Assembly: GCF_022678485.1 (NCBI RefSeq)
Contig: NZ_JALBYP010000035.1
Coordinates: 372,001-436,000 of the forward strand
Reading direction: 5' to 3'
DNA: 64,000 nt
Origin: Aliiroseovarius sediminis
Lineage (GTDB): Bacteria; Pseudomonadota; Alphaproteobacteria; Rhodobacterales; Rhodobacteraceae
This document shows positions 55,689 to 64,000 of the stretch, piece after piece (the stretch's first letter is position 1; each line of letters opens with the position of its first letter). A model generated the notes under the pieces. The model was not told where the DNA came from, made no database searches, and saw only the letters and a list, made by a program, of their open reading frames with translations. A program made the position numbers and the translations under genes.

Positions 55689-56069
55689 GTGACTGTCATA
55701 GTAAATTTGAATCATAGCGAATCCGTGCGGCTAGACCGTGCGCAATTGGAACGGCTTTATGTCCAGCTTGGACCGGCCCGCGCCGATAAAGAGGTCAATC
55801 AAACGCTTGAAGACCTCGCGATCGGGCTGGCCAATGTGCAAAAAGCGCAAAGGGGCGGACAGATGGACCAGGTGCGCGAGTGTGTGCGCAACCTTATCGC
55901 CATCGCCAACAAGATCGGCATGACCAGCCTTGGCCGGGTTGGGCGCGATGTCCTTGATCTGTCTCAGGGAACCGACTTGGCGGGGTATCACGCAACGCTG
56001 GCCCGCCTTGGTCGCATCGGGGAACGCAGCCTGATCGCAGTCTGGGACATTCAGGACGTTACGCTTTAA
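55689..56069 (+). CDS. conserved hypothetical helical protein
   Basis: I do not recognise a named family. The start is placed at the GTG at 55689, 7 bp after GAGGG; a GTG at 55683 is too close to the ribosome site. The 126-residue product opens with a short beta-like VTVIVNLNHSES. It continues as mostly amphipathic helices (DRAQLERLYVQLG, LEDLAIGLANVQKAQ, ECVRNLIAIANKIGM, DVLDLSQGTDLAG). A four-helix bundle, as in histidine-phosphotransfer proteins, is possible, but no phospho-histidine motif is evident. It lies between carbonic anhydrase and the M17 peptidase. Confidence 0.75.
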   Translation: MTVIVNLNHSESVRLDRAQLERLYVQLGPARADKEVNQTLEDLAIGLANVQKAQRGGQMDQVRECVRNLIAIANKIGMTSLGRVGRDVLDLSQGTDLAGYHATLARLGRIGERSLIAVWDIQDVTL

Positions 56070-56155
56070 GCAAAAACTGGCCGGCACAGGTCTTGGCCTT
56101 GCGGCGGCGCGCAGCGGCGTTAAGTTGGCCCTATCACAACCGATACGAGGCCAAG

Positions 56156-57538
56156 ATGACCCTGACTTTTGCCCCCGAAACACCCGACGCCGTGCCACTG
56201 ATCGTCATTGGCAAGGGCGACAAAGACGTTTTGGACGCTTTGCCGGAACCGGCGCGCGCATGGGTTGCCGCCAATCATTTCGACGGAAAACTAGGCGATG
56301 TTCTAGTCGTCCCGGACGAAAAGGGCGTACCAGCCCTTGCCTTGGTGGGCTATGGCGATGCAGCCGCTCGCGCCCGCGGTCGGTTCGGTCTGGCCGCTGC
56401 GCGCGCTAAGTTGCCCAAGGGCACCTATCGCCTGCAACACGGATTGCAACCCGAGGCCTTGGAAGAAGCCGCGCTTGGCTGGTTGTTGGCTGGCTATCGC
56501 TTTGACAGATATGCGGACCAAAAGACCCCCAAGGCGATGATCGTCGCGCCGGATGGCATTGACGTTCCCCGACTTGAAGCCATCGCCGCAGGCGAGGCGC
56601 TAACCCGCGATTTGATCAACACCCCGACCGAAGATATGGGGCCGGACGAACTTCAAGCCGCCATCGAAAAGCTGGCGGGCGATCACGGCGCGTCGGTGCG
56701 CGTTACAAGCGGCGATGATCTTCTGGAGGAAAACCTACCGATGATCCACGCCGTCGGTCGCGCTGCAGCCCGTATCCCCCGGCTAATCGACATGCGCTGG
56801 GGCGATTCTGGTCCGACGCTGACGCTGGTCGGCAAAGGTGTTTGTTTCGACACAGGCGGGCTGAACCTGAAACCTGGTGCATCTATGGGGTTGATGAAAA
56901 AAGACATGGGTGGCGCGGCCACTGTGCTTGGCTTGGCGCAGATGATTATGGCAATGGGGCTGCAAGTGCAGCTTCGGGTGCTGATCCCGGCGGTGGAAAA
57001 CGCCGTGGCGGGCAACGCGTTTCGACCGGGTGACATACTGACTTCTCGCAAAGGGCTAACGGTCGAGGTTAACAACACGGATGCCGAAGGCCGGCTGGTT
57101 CTGGCTGACGCGCTGACGCTGGCGGATGAAGATAAGCCCGAGCTTATCATCTCGATGGCGACTTTGACCGGGGCAGCGCGGGTTGCGGTGGGGCCTGACC
57201 TGTCGCCATTCTATGCCACCCAGCCGACGGACGCAGATGCGCTGCGCAAAGGTGCGCTGTCGGTGGCGGACCCGGTATGGGAAATGCCGTTCTGGACGCC
57301 TTACGAGGCCATGATCGAACCGGGTATCGCCGATCTGGACAACGCGCCGAAGGGTGGGTTTGCGGGGTCGATCACCGCGGCCCTATTCTTGAAACGCTTT
57401 GTCACCGATACGCCGCGGTACATGCATTTCGATATCTACGGCTGGAACCCCACCGCAGCCCCCGCCCGCCCAAAAGGCGGTGTGGGAATGGGTGCGCGCG
57501 CACTTCTGGCCGCCCTGCCTGAAATGTTAAACCTGTGA
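56156..57538 (+). CDS. M17-family leucyl aminopeptidase-like protein
   Basis: A zinc/manganese aminopeptidase of about 460 residues that removes N-terminal amino acids from peptides. The metal and catalytic region is seen in GKGVCFDTGGLNLKPGASMG (about 227-246) and NTDAEGRLVLADALTLAD (about 304-321). The N-terminal domain is shorter than in PepA. I start at ATG 56156 (MTLTFAPETPDAV). The stop overlaps the start of the NlpC/P60 gene, TGATG, so the two are coupled. Confidence 0.92.
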   Translation: MTLTFAPETPDAVPLIVIGKGDKDVLDALPEPARAWVAANHFDGKLGDVLVVPDEKGVPALALVGYGDAAARARGRFGLAAARAKLPKGTYRLQHGLQPEALEEAALGWLLAGYRFDRYADQKTPKAMIVAPDGIDVPRLEAIAAGEALTRDLINTPTEDMGPDELQAAIEKLAGDHGASVRVTSGDDLLEENLPMIHAVGRAAARIPRLIDMRWGDSGPTLTLVGKGVCFDTGGLNLKPGASMGLMKKDMGGAATVLGLAQMIMAMGLQVQLRVLIPAVENAVAGNAFRPGDILTSRKGLTVEVNNTDAEGRLVLADALTLADEDKPELIISMATLTGAARVAVGPDLSPFYATQPTDADALRKGALSVADPVWEMPFWTPYEAMIEPGIADLDNAPKGGFAGSITAALFLKRFVTDTPRYMHFDIYGWNPTAAPARPKGGVGMGARALLAALPEMLNL

Positions 57539-58359
57539 TGGACGCCCGCCTGACCCCCGCCAACCCGCACGTCGCCCATGACAGCCTGAAGGGGCAGGTC
57601 GATGCTCCCACCTACACCAGTGGCGAATGGCGCCGCGTGGGGGTTGGTGTCACCGATTTGCTGCGAACACCTGATGGCCCGCGAACCCGGCAAACCCTGT
57701 TCGGCGACCGCCTCCTGCAGTTAGAGGAACGCGACGGCTTTGCCTTCGTGCAGTCGGAAAAGGACGGGTATGTGGGCTATGTGGCGGCGTCCGATCTGGT
57801 GGATGACAGGCAACCGACGCACTGGGTCAGCGCCCTAGGCTCGCACATTTACCCCGCGCCGGATTTCAAACGGCACGAGGTTCACAACCTGTCACTAGGC
57901 GCCCGGGTCACAGTGGTCGAGACTTCGGGCGCTTTTGCCCGCACCGACACCAACCTGTTTGTCCCGACGGCACATCTCAGCCCGTTGTCAGATACGCGCG
58001 CCGACATCATCGCCACCGCTGAACTATTTCTTGGCACGCCATATCTGTGGGGTGGAAATTCGCGAGCCGGCATTGATTGCTCGGGGCTTGCGCAGGCCGC
58101 TTTGCTGGCGGCGGGCCATGCCTGTCCGGGCGACAGCGACATGCAAGAAGGCCTTGGCAAAGCAATTCCAGCCAACCAGCCACTTCAACGCGGCGATCTT
58201 CTGTTCTGGAAAGGGCATGTGGCGCTGGTGGTCGATGATAAGATGATGATCCACGCCAACGCGCATCATATGGCGGTTGCTTACGAAGGGTTGGATGACG
58301 GTATCGCCCGCATAAAGGCGCAGGGGGATGGACCCGTAACAGCGCGGCGGCGGCTTTAA
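57538..58359 (+). CDS. NlpC/P60-family cysteine peptidase with SH3-like domains
   Basis: A probable murein peptide hydrolase of 273 residues. One or two bacterial SH3-like domains (about 20-145) precede an NlpC/P60 core (about 155-265). Catalytic Cys is in GIDCSGLAQAALLA, His in GHVALVVDD, and a later polar residue in MMIHANAHHM. There is no clear signal peptide, as in many alphaproteobacterial members. Start overlaps the M17 stop (TGATG), suggesting linked peptide recycling. Confidence 0.9.
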   Translation: MDARLTPANPHVAHDSLKGQVDAPTYTSGEWRRVGVGVTDLLRTPDGPRTRQTLFGDRLLQLEERDGFAFVQSEKDGYVGYVAASDLVDDRQPTHWVSALGSHIYPAPDFKRHEVHNLSLGARVTVVETSGAFARTDTNLFVPTAHLSPLSDTRADIIATAELFLGTPYLWGGNSRAGIDCSGLAQAALLAAGHACPGDSDMQEGLGKAIPANQPLQRGDLLFWKGHVALVVDDKMMIHANAHHMAVAYEGLDDGIARIKAQGDGPVTARRRL

Positions 58360-58362
58360 GAT

Positions 58363-58710
58363 TTATTTGACCGCGCGGATCAGCTTGCGATCCAGCACCC
58401 GCAACACGATACGCAGATCGTTGCCGCGTTTCAGAATACGCCCGTCCATGCCGATCACCGCGAACTGACCCTGACGACTGCGCAGTTTCGGGCGTTTTTC
58501 AATCCGGTAAATCGGGGTTTCGGCTGTGCGTCGAAAAATCGAGAACACCGCCACGTCGCGTAGGAAGCTCAACCCATAGTCACGCCATTCCCCAGCCGCG
58601 ACCATACGGCCATACAATCCCATGATGGCACCAAGTTCCATCCGGTTGAAAACGACTTGTTCGGCAGGCTGGCGTGGCCCCTGAATTGGGGGCGGCTTTT
58701 GCATGTTCAT
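58363..58710 (-). CDS. DUF2794-like protein
   Basis: A small basic protein of about 115 residues with RVVLRVLDRKLIRAVK at the end and VVFNRMELGAIMGLYGRMVA near the start. It resembles the DUF2794 family, unique to alphaproteobacteria and without known function. I chose the ATG at 58710 (a second lies 6 bp later); the longer upstream frame is a non-conserved leader. It ends 3 bp from the convergent NlpC/P60 gene. Confidence 0.75.
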   Translation of the reverse strand: MNMQKPPPIQGPRQPAEQVVFNRMELGAIMGLYGRMVAAGEWRDYGLSFLRDVAVFSIFRRTAETPIYRIEKRPKLRSRQGQFAVIGMDGRILKRGNDLRIVLRVLDRKLIRAVK

Positions 58711-59031
58711 GCCTTCACAGTGCCGATCAATCATCAACAAATCAATCCCTGCCCGATTTTGGCCGCGATTTAAGGCAGAAGTTAACACATCACTTCCCTT
58801 TTGATGCCGCGTTAACCCGACATGGTAGACGAAGTAGAGCGAGCGCAAGCTCAACCCGGTGCTGCAGCAACAGCCCCCATCCTAAACGCGGCGCCGGGCC
58901 TACTTGCGGTGGTTATCAGTTTTTCTGGCCATCTGGCCGTACAAACTACGCCGATCACAATCCTGTCATTTTGCTTTTACGGCGCAGTGTATAGACTCGC
59001 CAGAATTTCAATCCTCTTGAAAGGAGCAAAC
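58711..59031. other. intergenic region upstream of cytochrome c'
   Basis: About 320 bp between divergent genes. A TATAGA box near 58990 could be a -10 of the cytochrome c' promoter, with no good -35. An open frame runs into the cytochrome gene from 58822 but has no signal-peptide or family features, so I treat it as non-coding. No RNA gene is seen. Confidence 0.4.
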
Positions 59032-59484
59032 ATGACTTTTCTTGGACGAACCGTGCTGGCCCTCGTAATCAGCGCCCCGATGGCTGCGCCACTGCTGGCC
59101 GAGGATAAAAAGCCCGAACCGACTAACCCGGTCGTGATCGAACGCATGGAAACCATGAAAGCCATTGGCGGCGGGATGAAGGCCTTGGCCGATATGGCCA
59201 AAGGCGAAGCACCGTTCGATTCGGCAAAAGCCGATGCCTCGGTCGCAGTTATTGCCGAGAAAGCCGTTTTGGTTCCCGCCAAATTCGAAGTAAACGAGCC
59301 CGACCCAGCAACCGAAGCGCTGCCGAAAATCTGGGATAACTATGACGATTTCATCAAGAAATCCGAAGACATGGCCGCTGCCGCGACATCCGTCGGACCG
59401 ATTGGCGATCAAGCCGCGCTTGGTGCGGCGGTCGGCAAGATCGGCGGCACCTGCAAAGCCTGCCACCGCGACTATCGCGAATAA
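59032..59484 (+). CDS. cytochrome c' (periplasmic four-helix cytochrome)
   Basis: A periplasmic heme protein, 150 residues, that binds nitric oxide and is linked to nitric oxide tolerance in relatives. A signal peptide (VLALVISAPMAAPLLA) is cut near residue 23. A four-helix bundle follows, with the heme site CKACHRDYRE at the very end. AAGGAG just upstream fixes ATG 59032. A bidirectional terminator follows. Confidence 0.94.
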   Translation: MTFLGRTVLALVISAPMAAPLLAEDKKPEPTNPVVIERMETMKAIGGGMKALADMAKGEAPFDSAKADASVAVIAEKAVLVPAKFEVNEPDPATEALPKIWDNYDDFIKKSEDMAAAATSVGPIGDQAALGAAVGKIGGTCKACHRDYRE

Positions 59485-59519
59485 AGCGAGCTACGCAGCC
59501 CAGCGTCGGAATTCCATCC

Positions 59520-59550
59520 AAGGCGGTGCGTGACAAGCGCACCGCCTTTT
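59520..59550. terminator. bidirectional terminator between cytochrome c' and I78 genes
   Basis: An 11-bp stem AAGGCGGTGCG with CGCACCGCCTT and a 7-nt loop, followed by TTGT on the plus strand. It sits between two convergent genes. Confidence 0.9.
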
Positions 59551-59562
59551 GTATTCGTCATG

Positions 59563-59841
59563 TTACGAACACCAAACGCGGTCGATCAATCCATCCTTCG
59601 TGATCGAGATGTTCAGCCGGTCGGGTCGGTAATCCTGTGTCACCGCCATGTCGGGCTTCACCACACGGGTCGCCGGCGGCAGATCAACCTCGCGCAGGAC
59701 CGCCGCATCCTGTCCGACCAAGCCGCGCAGTCTGTCCTGTCCGCAACGGGGCACAAATGCGTCAGGTGCGGGGGCGGGCGGGCCACCAAACTGGCAGGCG
59801 GTTAAAACCGCGACCAATGGCAAGATCAGATAGATTTTCAT
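59563..59841 (-). CDS. I78-family peptidase inhibitor lipoprotein
   Basis: A 92-residue lipoprotein. The signal ends with the lipobox VLTAC. The mature part resembles the I78 serine-protease inhibitor family: [16 protein letters not shown], then [20 protein letters not shown] and a final [10 protein letters not shown]. The cysteines in RCGQD and WCS could form the family disulfide. The ATG at 59841 is chosen because it gives the signal peptide. Targets are unknown. Confidence 0.85.
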   Translation of the reverse strand: MKIYLILPLVAVLTACQFGGPPAPAPDAFVPRCGQDRLRGLVGQDAAVLREVDLPPATRVVKPDMAVTQDYRPDRLNISITKDGLIDRVWCS

Positions 59842-59953
59842 ACCTTCCATTTGCGCTGCAATGTCGCCCGATGGCAAGGGCTGGTCGGCAGAGCGCTTGA
59901 AACCCCGTTGGCTTTCCAGCAATCTGGCCCAGTCACACAACAGGAGAGAAACC

Positions 59954-61066
59954 ATGCGCACCCGTGCCGCCGTTGCCGTCGAAGCTGGCAAGCCCCTTGA
60001 GATCATGGAGGTGAACCTTGAAGGCCCGAAAGAGGGCGAGGTTCTGATCGAAATCAAAGCCACCGGCATTTGTCATACTGACGAATTTACCCGCTCGGGC
60101 GACGACCCCGAAGGTCTGTTTCCCGCGATCCTTGGTCACGAAGGCGCGGGCGTGGTTGTCGAGGTCGGACCGGGCGTCACCTCGCTTGGGGTCGGTGATC
60201 ACGTGATCCCGCTTTACACTCCGGAATGTCGCGAATGCGAATATTGTCTGAACCCGAAAACCAACCTGTGCCAGTCGATTCGCGAGACGCAGGGTCAGGG
60301 GCTGATGCCTGACGGGACCAGCCGGTTTTCGATGCTGGATGGGACGCCGATCCATCATTATATGGGCTGTTCGACCTTTGCCAATCACACGGTCATGCCC
60401 GAAATCGCGCTGGCGAAAGTGCGCAAGGACGCGCCGTTCGAGCAGATTTGCTATATTGGGTGCGGCGTCACCACGGGGATTGGGGCCGTGATCAACACGG
60501 CCAAAGTTGAAATCGGCTCGACCGCGATCGTGTTCGGGCTGGGGGGCATCGGCCTGAACGTTCTGCAGGGCTTGCGATTGGCGGGTGCAGATCAGATCGT
60601 TGGCGTGGACCTGAACGATTCAAAAATCGAGATGGCGACGCGGTTCGGCATGACCCATTTCGTGAACCCCTCGAAAGTGGACGGTGATCTGGTGGCCCAT
60701 CTGGTTGAACTGACTGGCGGCGGTGCGGATTACACGTTTGATGCGACCGGCAATGTGGGTGTGATGCGCGATGCGTTGGAAAGCGCGCACAAGGGCTGGG
60801 GCGAAAGCGTTATCATCGGCGTCGCTCCTGCAGGTGCCGAAATCTCGACCCGCCCCTTCCAACTGGTGACCGGTCGCGTCTGGCGCGGCACGGCGTTTGG
60901 TGGCGCACGCGGGCGCACGGACGTGCCGAAAATTGTCGATTGGTACATGGACGGCAAGATCGAGATTGATCCGATGATCACTCACACGATGGGGCTTGAG
61001 GATATCAACAAGGCGTTCGATCTGATGCATTCGGGCGAAAGCATCCGCAGCGTCGTGCTTTACTAA
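59954..61066 (+). CDS. adhC: class III alcohol dehydrogenase / S-(hydroxymethyl)glutathione dehydrogenase
   Basis: Oxidises S-hydroxymethylglutathione from formaldehyde and reduces S-nitrosoglutathione. The 370-residue zinc enzyme has ligand motifs GICHTDEF (Cys, about 37-44) and HEGAG (catalytic Glu). The structural zinc lobe is [17 protein letters not shown] (four Cys), followed by [15 protein letters not shown] for NAD. The stretch [19 protein letters not shown] matches the class III type. The start at 59954 follows GGAGAG. A strong hairpin follows. Formaldehyde- or NO-related stress is the likely setting. Confidence 0.95.
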   Translation: MRTRAAVAVEAGKPLEIMEVNLEGPKEGEVLIEIKATGICHTDEFTRSGDDPEGLFPAILGHEGAGVVVEVGPGVTSLGVGDHVIPLYTPECRECEYCLNPKTNLCQSIRETQGQGLMPDGTSRFSMLDGTPIHHYMGCSTFANHTVMPEIALAKVRKDAPFEQICYIGCGVTTGIGAVINTAKVEIGSTAIVFGLGGIGLNVLQGLRLAGADQIVGVDLNDSKIEMATRFGMTHFVNPSKVDGDLVAHLVELTGGGADYTFDATGNVGVMRDALESAHKGWGESVIIGVAPAGAEISTRPFQLVTGRVWRGTAFGGARGRTDVPKIVDWYMDGKIEIDPMITHTMGLEDINKAFDLMHSGESIRSVVLY

Positions 61067-61090
61067 ACGCCTGAGCAAACAAGCAGATAC

Positions 61091-61128
61091 CGGGGCGGGC
61101 CGCACTTTGCAGGCCCGCCCCGCTTCAT
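61091..61128 (+). terminator. strong hairpin terminator after adhC
   Basis: An 11-bp GC stem CGGGGCGGGCC with GGCCCGCCCCG and a 10-nt loop, followed by CTTCATATT. The T-run is weak but the stem is very stable. Confidence 0.75.
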
Positions 61129-61175
61129 ATTATCCGCGTCACTTTGCAGGGTTGTGCCAGCGGAAAAATTCGTTA

Positions 61176-61194
61176 AATTAGAACCATTCTAATT
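61176..61194 (+). promoter_or_regulatory. Irr-type iron-control element before mbfA
   Basis: The perfect palindrome AATTAGAA-CCA-TTCTAATT ends 12 bp before the mbfA start. It fits the TTAGAA-N3-TTCTAA iron-control element bound by Irr in alphaproteobacteria. Irr represses mbfA under low iron in relatives. Confidence 0.75.
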
Positions 61195-61206
61195 CAGGAG
61201 CCTTTA

Positions 61207-62184
61207 ATGTTGGCTGGCACCCTTAACCGTCGCCGTTTCTCGGACTTGTCCGAACAGGAAATCCTTGCTCTCGCTATCTCGAACGAGGAAGACGATGCGC
61301 GCATCTATCGCCAATATGCCGAACATTTGCGCGCCGACTTCCCATCCTCGGCCAAGGTATTTGACGGGATGGCCGAAGAAGAAGATGAGCATCGCCGCCT
61401 TTTGATCGACGCCCACAAGGCGCGGTTTGGCGTTGTGATCCCGCTGATCCGGCGTGAACATGTCGCGGGCTTCTATGCCCGCCGCCCCGTTTGGCTGGTC
61501 GAAAACCTTGGGCTGGAATCCATCCGCGGTGAAGCGCGCGAGATGGAGCGGCAGGCGGAACAATTCTATCGTAAGGCCGCCGACCGCACGACAGACGCAA
61601 ACATTCGCAAACTGCTGGGCGATCTGGCGGCAGCCGAGGCCGACCACGGCAATGTCGCCGGCCAGCTTGAGGCAGACCACCTTGGGGATCAGGCCCGGTC
61701 AGAGGAAGACGCCGACGCCCAGCGCCAATTCATTCTGACTTGGGTGCAACCGGGACTGGCCGGGCTGATGGATGGCTCTGTCTCGACCCTTGCGCCGATC
61801 TTTGCGACCGCGTTCGCGACCCATGACACGCACACGACGTTCCTTGTGGGGCTGGCAGCCAGCGTCGGGGCCGGTATCTCGATGGGCTTTACCGAGGCCG
61901 CTTCGGACGACGGCGAACTGTCGGGGCGCGGTAGCCCGGTGAAGCGTGGTTTTGCCTCGGGCATCATGACGACATTGGGGGGGTTGGGACACGCCCTGCC
62001 CTATCTGATCACTGACTTCTGGACCGCCACCACCATCGCCCTGATCGTGGTGTTCATCGAGCTTTGGGCGATTGTTTGGATACAAAACCGTTTCATGCAA
62101 ACCCCATTCTTGCGCGCAACCATTCAGGTTGTCGTAGGCGGGGCGCTTGTCTTCGCGGCGGGGGCCTTGATCGGCGCGGGCTAG
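61207..62184 (+). CDS. mbfA: MbfA: erythrin-VIT1 iron exporter
   Basis: MbfA is an inner-membrane protein that exports iron and protects against iron and peroxide stress. The 325-residue product joins a ferritin-like domain (about 10-155, with EEDDARIYRQYAEHLRADFP and MAEEEDEHRRLL carrying metal ligands) to a VIT1-type membrane domain (about 170-320). AGGAG lies just before the ATG. The Irr-type palindrome upstream indicates iron-dependent control. Confidence 0.93.
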   Translation: MLAGTLNRRRFSDLSEQEILALAISNEEDDARIYRQYAEHLRADFPSSAKVFDGMAEEEDEHRRLLIDAHKARFGVVIPLIRREHVAGFYARRPVWLVENLGLESIRGEAREMERQAEQFYRKAADRTTDANIRKLLGDLAAAEADHGNVAGQLEADHLGDQARSEEDADAQRQFILTWVQPGLAGLMDGSVSTLAPIFATAFATHDTHTTFLVGLAASVGAGISMGFTEAASDDGELSGRGSPVKRGFASGIMTTLGGLGHALPYLITDFWTATTIALIVVFIELWAIVWIQNRFMQTPFLRATIQVVVGGALVFAAGALIGAG

Positions 62185-62235
62185 GGCGCGCACGGCATCT
62201 CGCCAACCGTTGCGCCCCATGTTAGGGCTTGGCCC

Positions 62236-63162
62236 ATGATCGACGTCCTGCTGCAGACCTTGCCTTTTTTTGCGCTTATCGGATTGGGGTTCGGGGCTGC
62301 TGCGCGCGGCTTCTTCCCGCCCGCAGCGACGGTCTATCTGACCCGCTTTGTCTTCTATTTTGCGCTATCGGCGATGTTGTTTCGCTTTTCCGCCAATCTC
62401 AGCTTGTCCGAGGTCGTATCGTGGCCCTTTATCTGGGCCTATGCGCTTGGTGGTGGGGCGGTTTACCTGCTGGCAACCGCAGTTGCGCTGGTGCGCAAAC
62501 GCGGCTTGGAAGAAGCCGCGGTCGAAGCCCAATGCGCCGTCATCGGCAATACCGGCTTCTTGGGCGTGCCGATGTTGGCGCTTTTGATGGGCGAAGCGGC
62601 GGTCGGCCCCGTCATGCTGGTGCTGGCTGTTGACCTGTTCCTATTCGCCAGTCTGATCGTCATATTGATCACGGGATCACGCGATGGGCGGGTCAGCCCG
62701 GCGATTCTGGGCACAGTGGCCAAGGGGTTGATCACCAACCCGATGATCGTTTCGATGGCGCTTGGTTTTGCGTGGTCGGCCACCGGTTGGGCGCTGCCTG
62801 ACCCGTTCAGCCGGTTTCTGGACATTCTGTCGGGCGCATCAACGCCGGGTGCGCTGTTTGCCATCGGCGCATCGCTTGCCGCAAAATCGGCCGAACGTAT
62901 CAGCGTCGCCGCTTGGCTATCCTTTGCGAAACTGATCCTGCATCCGCTGGCGGTGGGGGTGCTGGCGTTCTTCGTTTTCGATGTCGACCCTTACGCGGCC
63001 AGCGTGATGGTGGCGGCAGCAGGCCTGCCAGTGGCGGGCAACGTCTATATCCTTGCCCAGCACTATGGCGTTGCGCCGCAGCGCGTGTCGGCGGCAATCC
63101 TGATATCGACGAGCGCGTCGATTCTAACACTCTCTGCAATTCTAGCTTGGTTGACCCAATGA
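62236..63162 (+). CDS. AEC (auxin efflux carrier) family transporter
   Basis: A 308-residue membrane carrier with about ten helices, like MdcF/auxin-efflux-type proteins that move organic anions. The pattern of paired five-helix repeats and the NTGFLGVPMLALLMG stretch are typical. The substrate is not known. Its stop overlaps the NnrS start (ATGA), so it is coupled to that gene, an unusual partner. Confidence 0.85.
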   Translation: MIDVLLQTLPFFALIGLGFGAAARGFFPPAATVYLTRFVFYFALSAMLFRFSANLSLSEVVSWPFIWAYALGGGAVYLLATAVALVRKRGLEEAAVEAQCAVIGNTGFLGVPMLALLMGEAAVGPVMLVLAVDLFLFASLIVILITGSRDGRVSPAILGTVAKGLITNPMIVSMALGFAWSATGWALPDPFSRFLDILSGASTPGALFAIGASLAAKSAERISVAAWLSFAKLILHPLAVGVLAFFVFDVDPYAASVMVAAAGLPVAGNVYILAQHYGVAPQRVSAAILISTSASILTLSAILAWLTQ

Positions 63163-64000
63163 TCCTTCTGTCCGGAGCATATCGCCTGTTCTTCTCGTTC
63201 GCCGCATTGTTTGCGGGAACCGCCATTCCGATCTGGCTGATCTATTACGCCGGTGTGGTCGACCGCATGAACGACCCCTTGCTGTGGCACCAGCACGAGA
63301 TGTTGTGGGGCTATACCCCTGCGGTCATCGCCGGTTTCCTGTTTACCGCGATCCCGAACTGGACGCGCCGCCCGCCACTTGGTCCCGTCACAGTTGCCGG
63401 GCTGTTCGGCTTATGGCTCACCGCCCGCATCGCGATGTTCGCCGCCCCCGAAGGCGCGCTGTCGCATACCGTCGCATTGGCATTCTTGCCTATCGTTGCC
63501 CTGCTGGTATTGCGTGAGCTGCTCGCCAGCCGCAATCGCCGCAACTATATCGTCGCGGTGGTCGTGCTTGGGCTGGGGCTGTCGCAGGCGGTATTCTTAA
63601 TGGGGGATGCAGATCTTGGCCTGACCATGGGGTTTGCGCTGATATTCGTCCTGATGATGCATATTGGCGGACGGATCACACCCGCCTTCAGCCGCAACTG
63701 GTTGAAAAAGCGAAACGTGGAGGACCTGCCCGCCGCCTTCGGCACTGTTGACCGGGCTGCTATCACGCTGGGCGTTGCGGCTGCAGCCAGTTGGATCATC
63801 ATTGGTGCGCACGCCATCACCGGGCTGATCGCAGCAGCAGCGGCGGTCGCCCTGGCACTTCGTCTGTCGCGGTGGCGGGGCTTTGCCGTCACGTCCGAGC
63901 CGCTTTTGTTCGCGCAACACGCGGGCTATGCGTGGCTGCCGGTATCAATGGCGCTTCTGGCGGCGGCGTCGCTGTCGGATTGGGTCAACATTGGTCAGGT
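63159..64000 (+). CDS. NnrS-family heme-copper membrane protein (cut by window end)
   Basis: The first 280 residues of an NnrS protein, a multi-helix membrane protein whose relatives ease nitric oxide stress. Family features are RLFFSFAALFAGTAIPIW at the start, WHQHEMLWGYTPAVIAGFLF with conserved histidines, GLWLTARI, and MHIGGRITPAF near 160-175. Several membrane helices are seen. It overlaps the upstream AEC gene by ATGA. The 3' end lies beyond the window. Confidence 0.9.
   Translation, partial: MILLSGAYRLFFSFAALFAGTAIPIWLIYYAGVVDRMNDPLLWHQHEMLWGYTPAVIAGFLFTAIPNWTRRPPLGPVTVAGLFGLWLTARIAMFAAPEGALSHTVALAFLPIVALLVLRELLASRNRRNYIVAVVVLGLGLSQAVFLMGDADLGLTMGFALIFVLMMHIGGRITPAFSRNWLKKRNVEDLPAAFGTVDRAAITLGVAAAASWIIIGAHAITGLIAAAAAVALALRLSRWRGFAVTSEPLLFAQHAGYAWLPVSMALLAAASLSDWVNIGQ

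Noticed and set aside
58770-58800. Possible CtrA site (TTAA...TTAA)
   Set aside because: Spacing between the TTAA halves is 8 bp, not 7, and the flanks do not match.
58822-59031. N-terminal extension of the cytochrome c' frame
   Set aside because: The extension precedes the ribosome site and signal peptide at 59032 and has no family similarity.
1-64000. tRNA, rRNA, CRISPR arrays, insertion sequences, prophage genes
   Set aside because: I looked for T-loop-like GTTCGA patterns in intergenic regions, repeated spacers, transposase motifs and terminal inverted repeats, and found none that held up by eye.

Overview
The window is chromosomal DNA of a GC-rich alphaproteobacterium of the Rhodobacteraceae (Roseobacter group). 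The evidence is the gene set and its order: an ETF-ubiquinone oxidoreductase, a phaA/phaB pair, a CycM-type membrane-anchored cytochrome c, a YejABEF importer, a DUF4139 protein, a DUF4175/TIGR02302 protein, MbfA with an Irr-type palindrome, and a small (about 95 nt) SRP RNA. Nearly all genes are housekeeping or core metabolic. I see no prophage, insertion sequence, integrase, CRISPR array, tRNA or rRNA. Both ends cut a gene: an RND pump at the left and an NnrS-family membrane protein at the right.

Layout. 1-13 kb: C-terminal half of an RND permease, greA, ETF-QO, a TPR lipoprotein-like protein translationally coupled to ispE, the long-chain polyprenyl diphosphate synthase, tRNA methyltransferase and small conserved proteins, then a LysR/EamA pair. 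12.4-15.5 kb: phaB and phaA for polyhydroxybutyrate, each with a palindrome inside a candidate promoter, and an EAL protein. 15.5-23 kb: tag, mltB, then argH-small lipoprotein-lysA-DUF4175. 22.9-29.2 kb, minus strand: a cpdB-like phosphodiesterase whose tail carries the promoter of the SRP RNA gene, then rsgA, dnaX, ybaB, recR. 29.3-32.4 kb: nudC, an SRPBCC protein, pheA and cycM.

32.5-38.3 kb: a complete four-gene peptide importer (yejA-B-E-F). 38.3-43.4 kb: a D,D-carboxypeptidase with SPOR domain, clpS, a RsmC-like methyltransferase, a short-chain dehydrogenase lacking its catalytic lysine, and hemF. 43.5-46.9 kb: a second thiolase and divergent hemC/hemE, so three heme biosynthesis genes lie within 5 kb. 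47-52.7 kb: MFS transporter, DEAD-box helicase, asd, DUF4139 protein. 52.7-54.9 kb: a three-gene phospholipid module (acyltransferase, CdsA-like, CDP-alcohol phosphotransferase). 54.9-64 kb: carbonic anhydrase, an unknown helical protein, an M17 peptidase coupled to an NlpC/P60 hydrolase, DUF2794, cytochrome c', an I78 inhibitor lipoprotein, class III alcohol dehydrogenase, MbfA under an Irr-type site, an AEC carrier, and NnrS.

The most interesting non-gene signals are a promoter embedded in the end of a coding region for SRP RNA, two copies of a composite hairpin-plus-tail intergenic element after rsgA and hemE, palindromes in both pha promoters, and the Irr-type palindrome before mbfA. I did not find a clearly new multi-gene system; the nearest candidates are the phospholipid-headgroup module and the inactive-looking dehydrogenase beside hemF.
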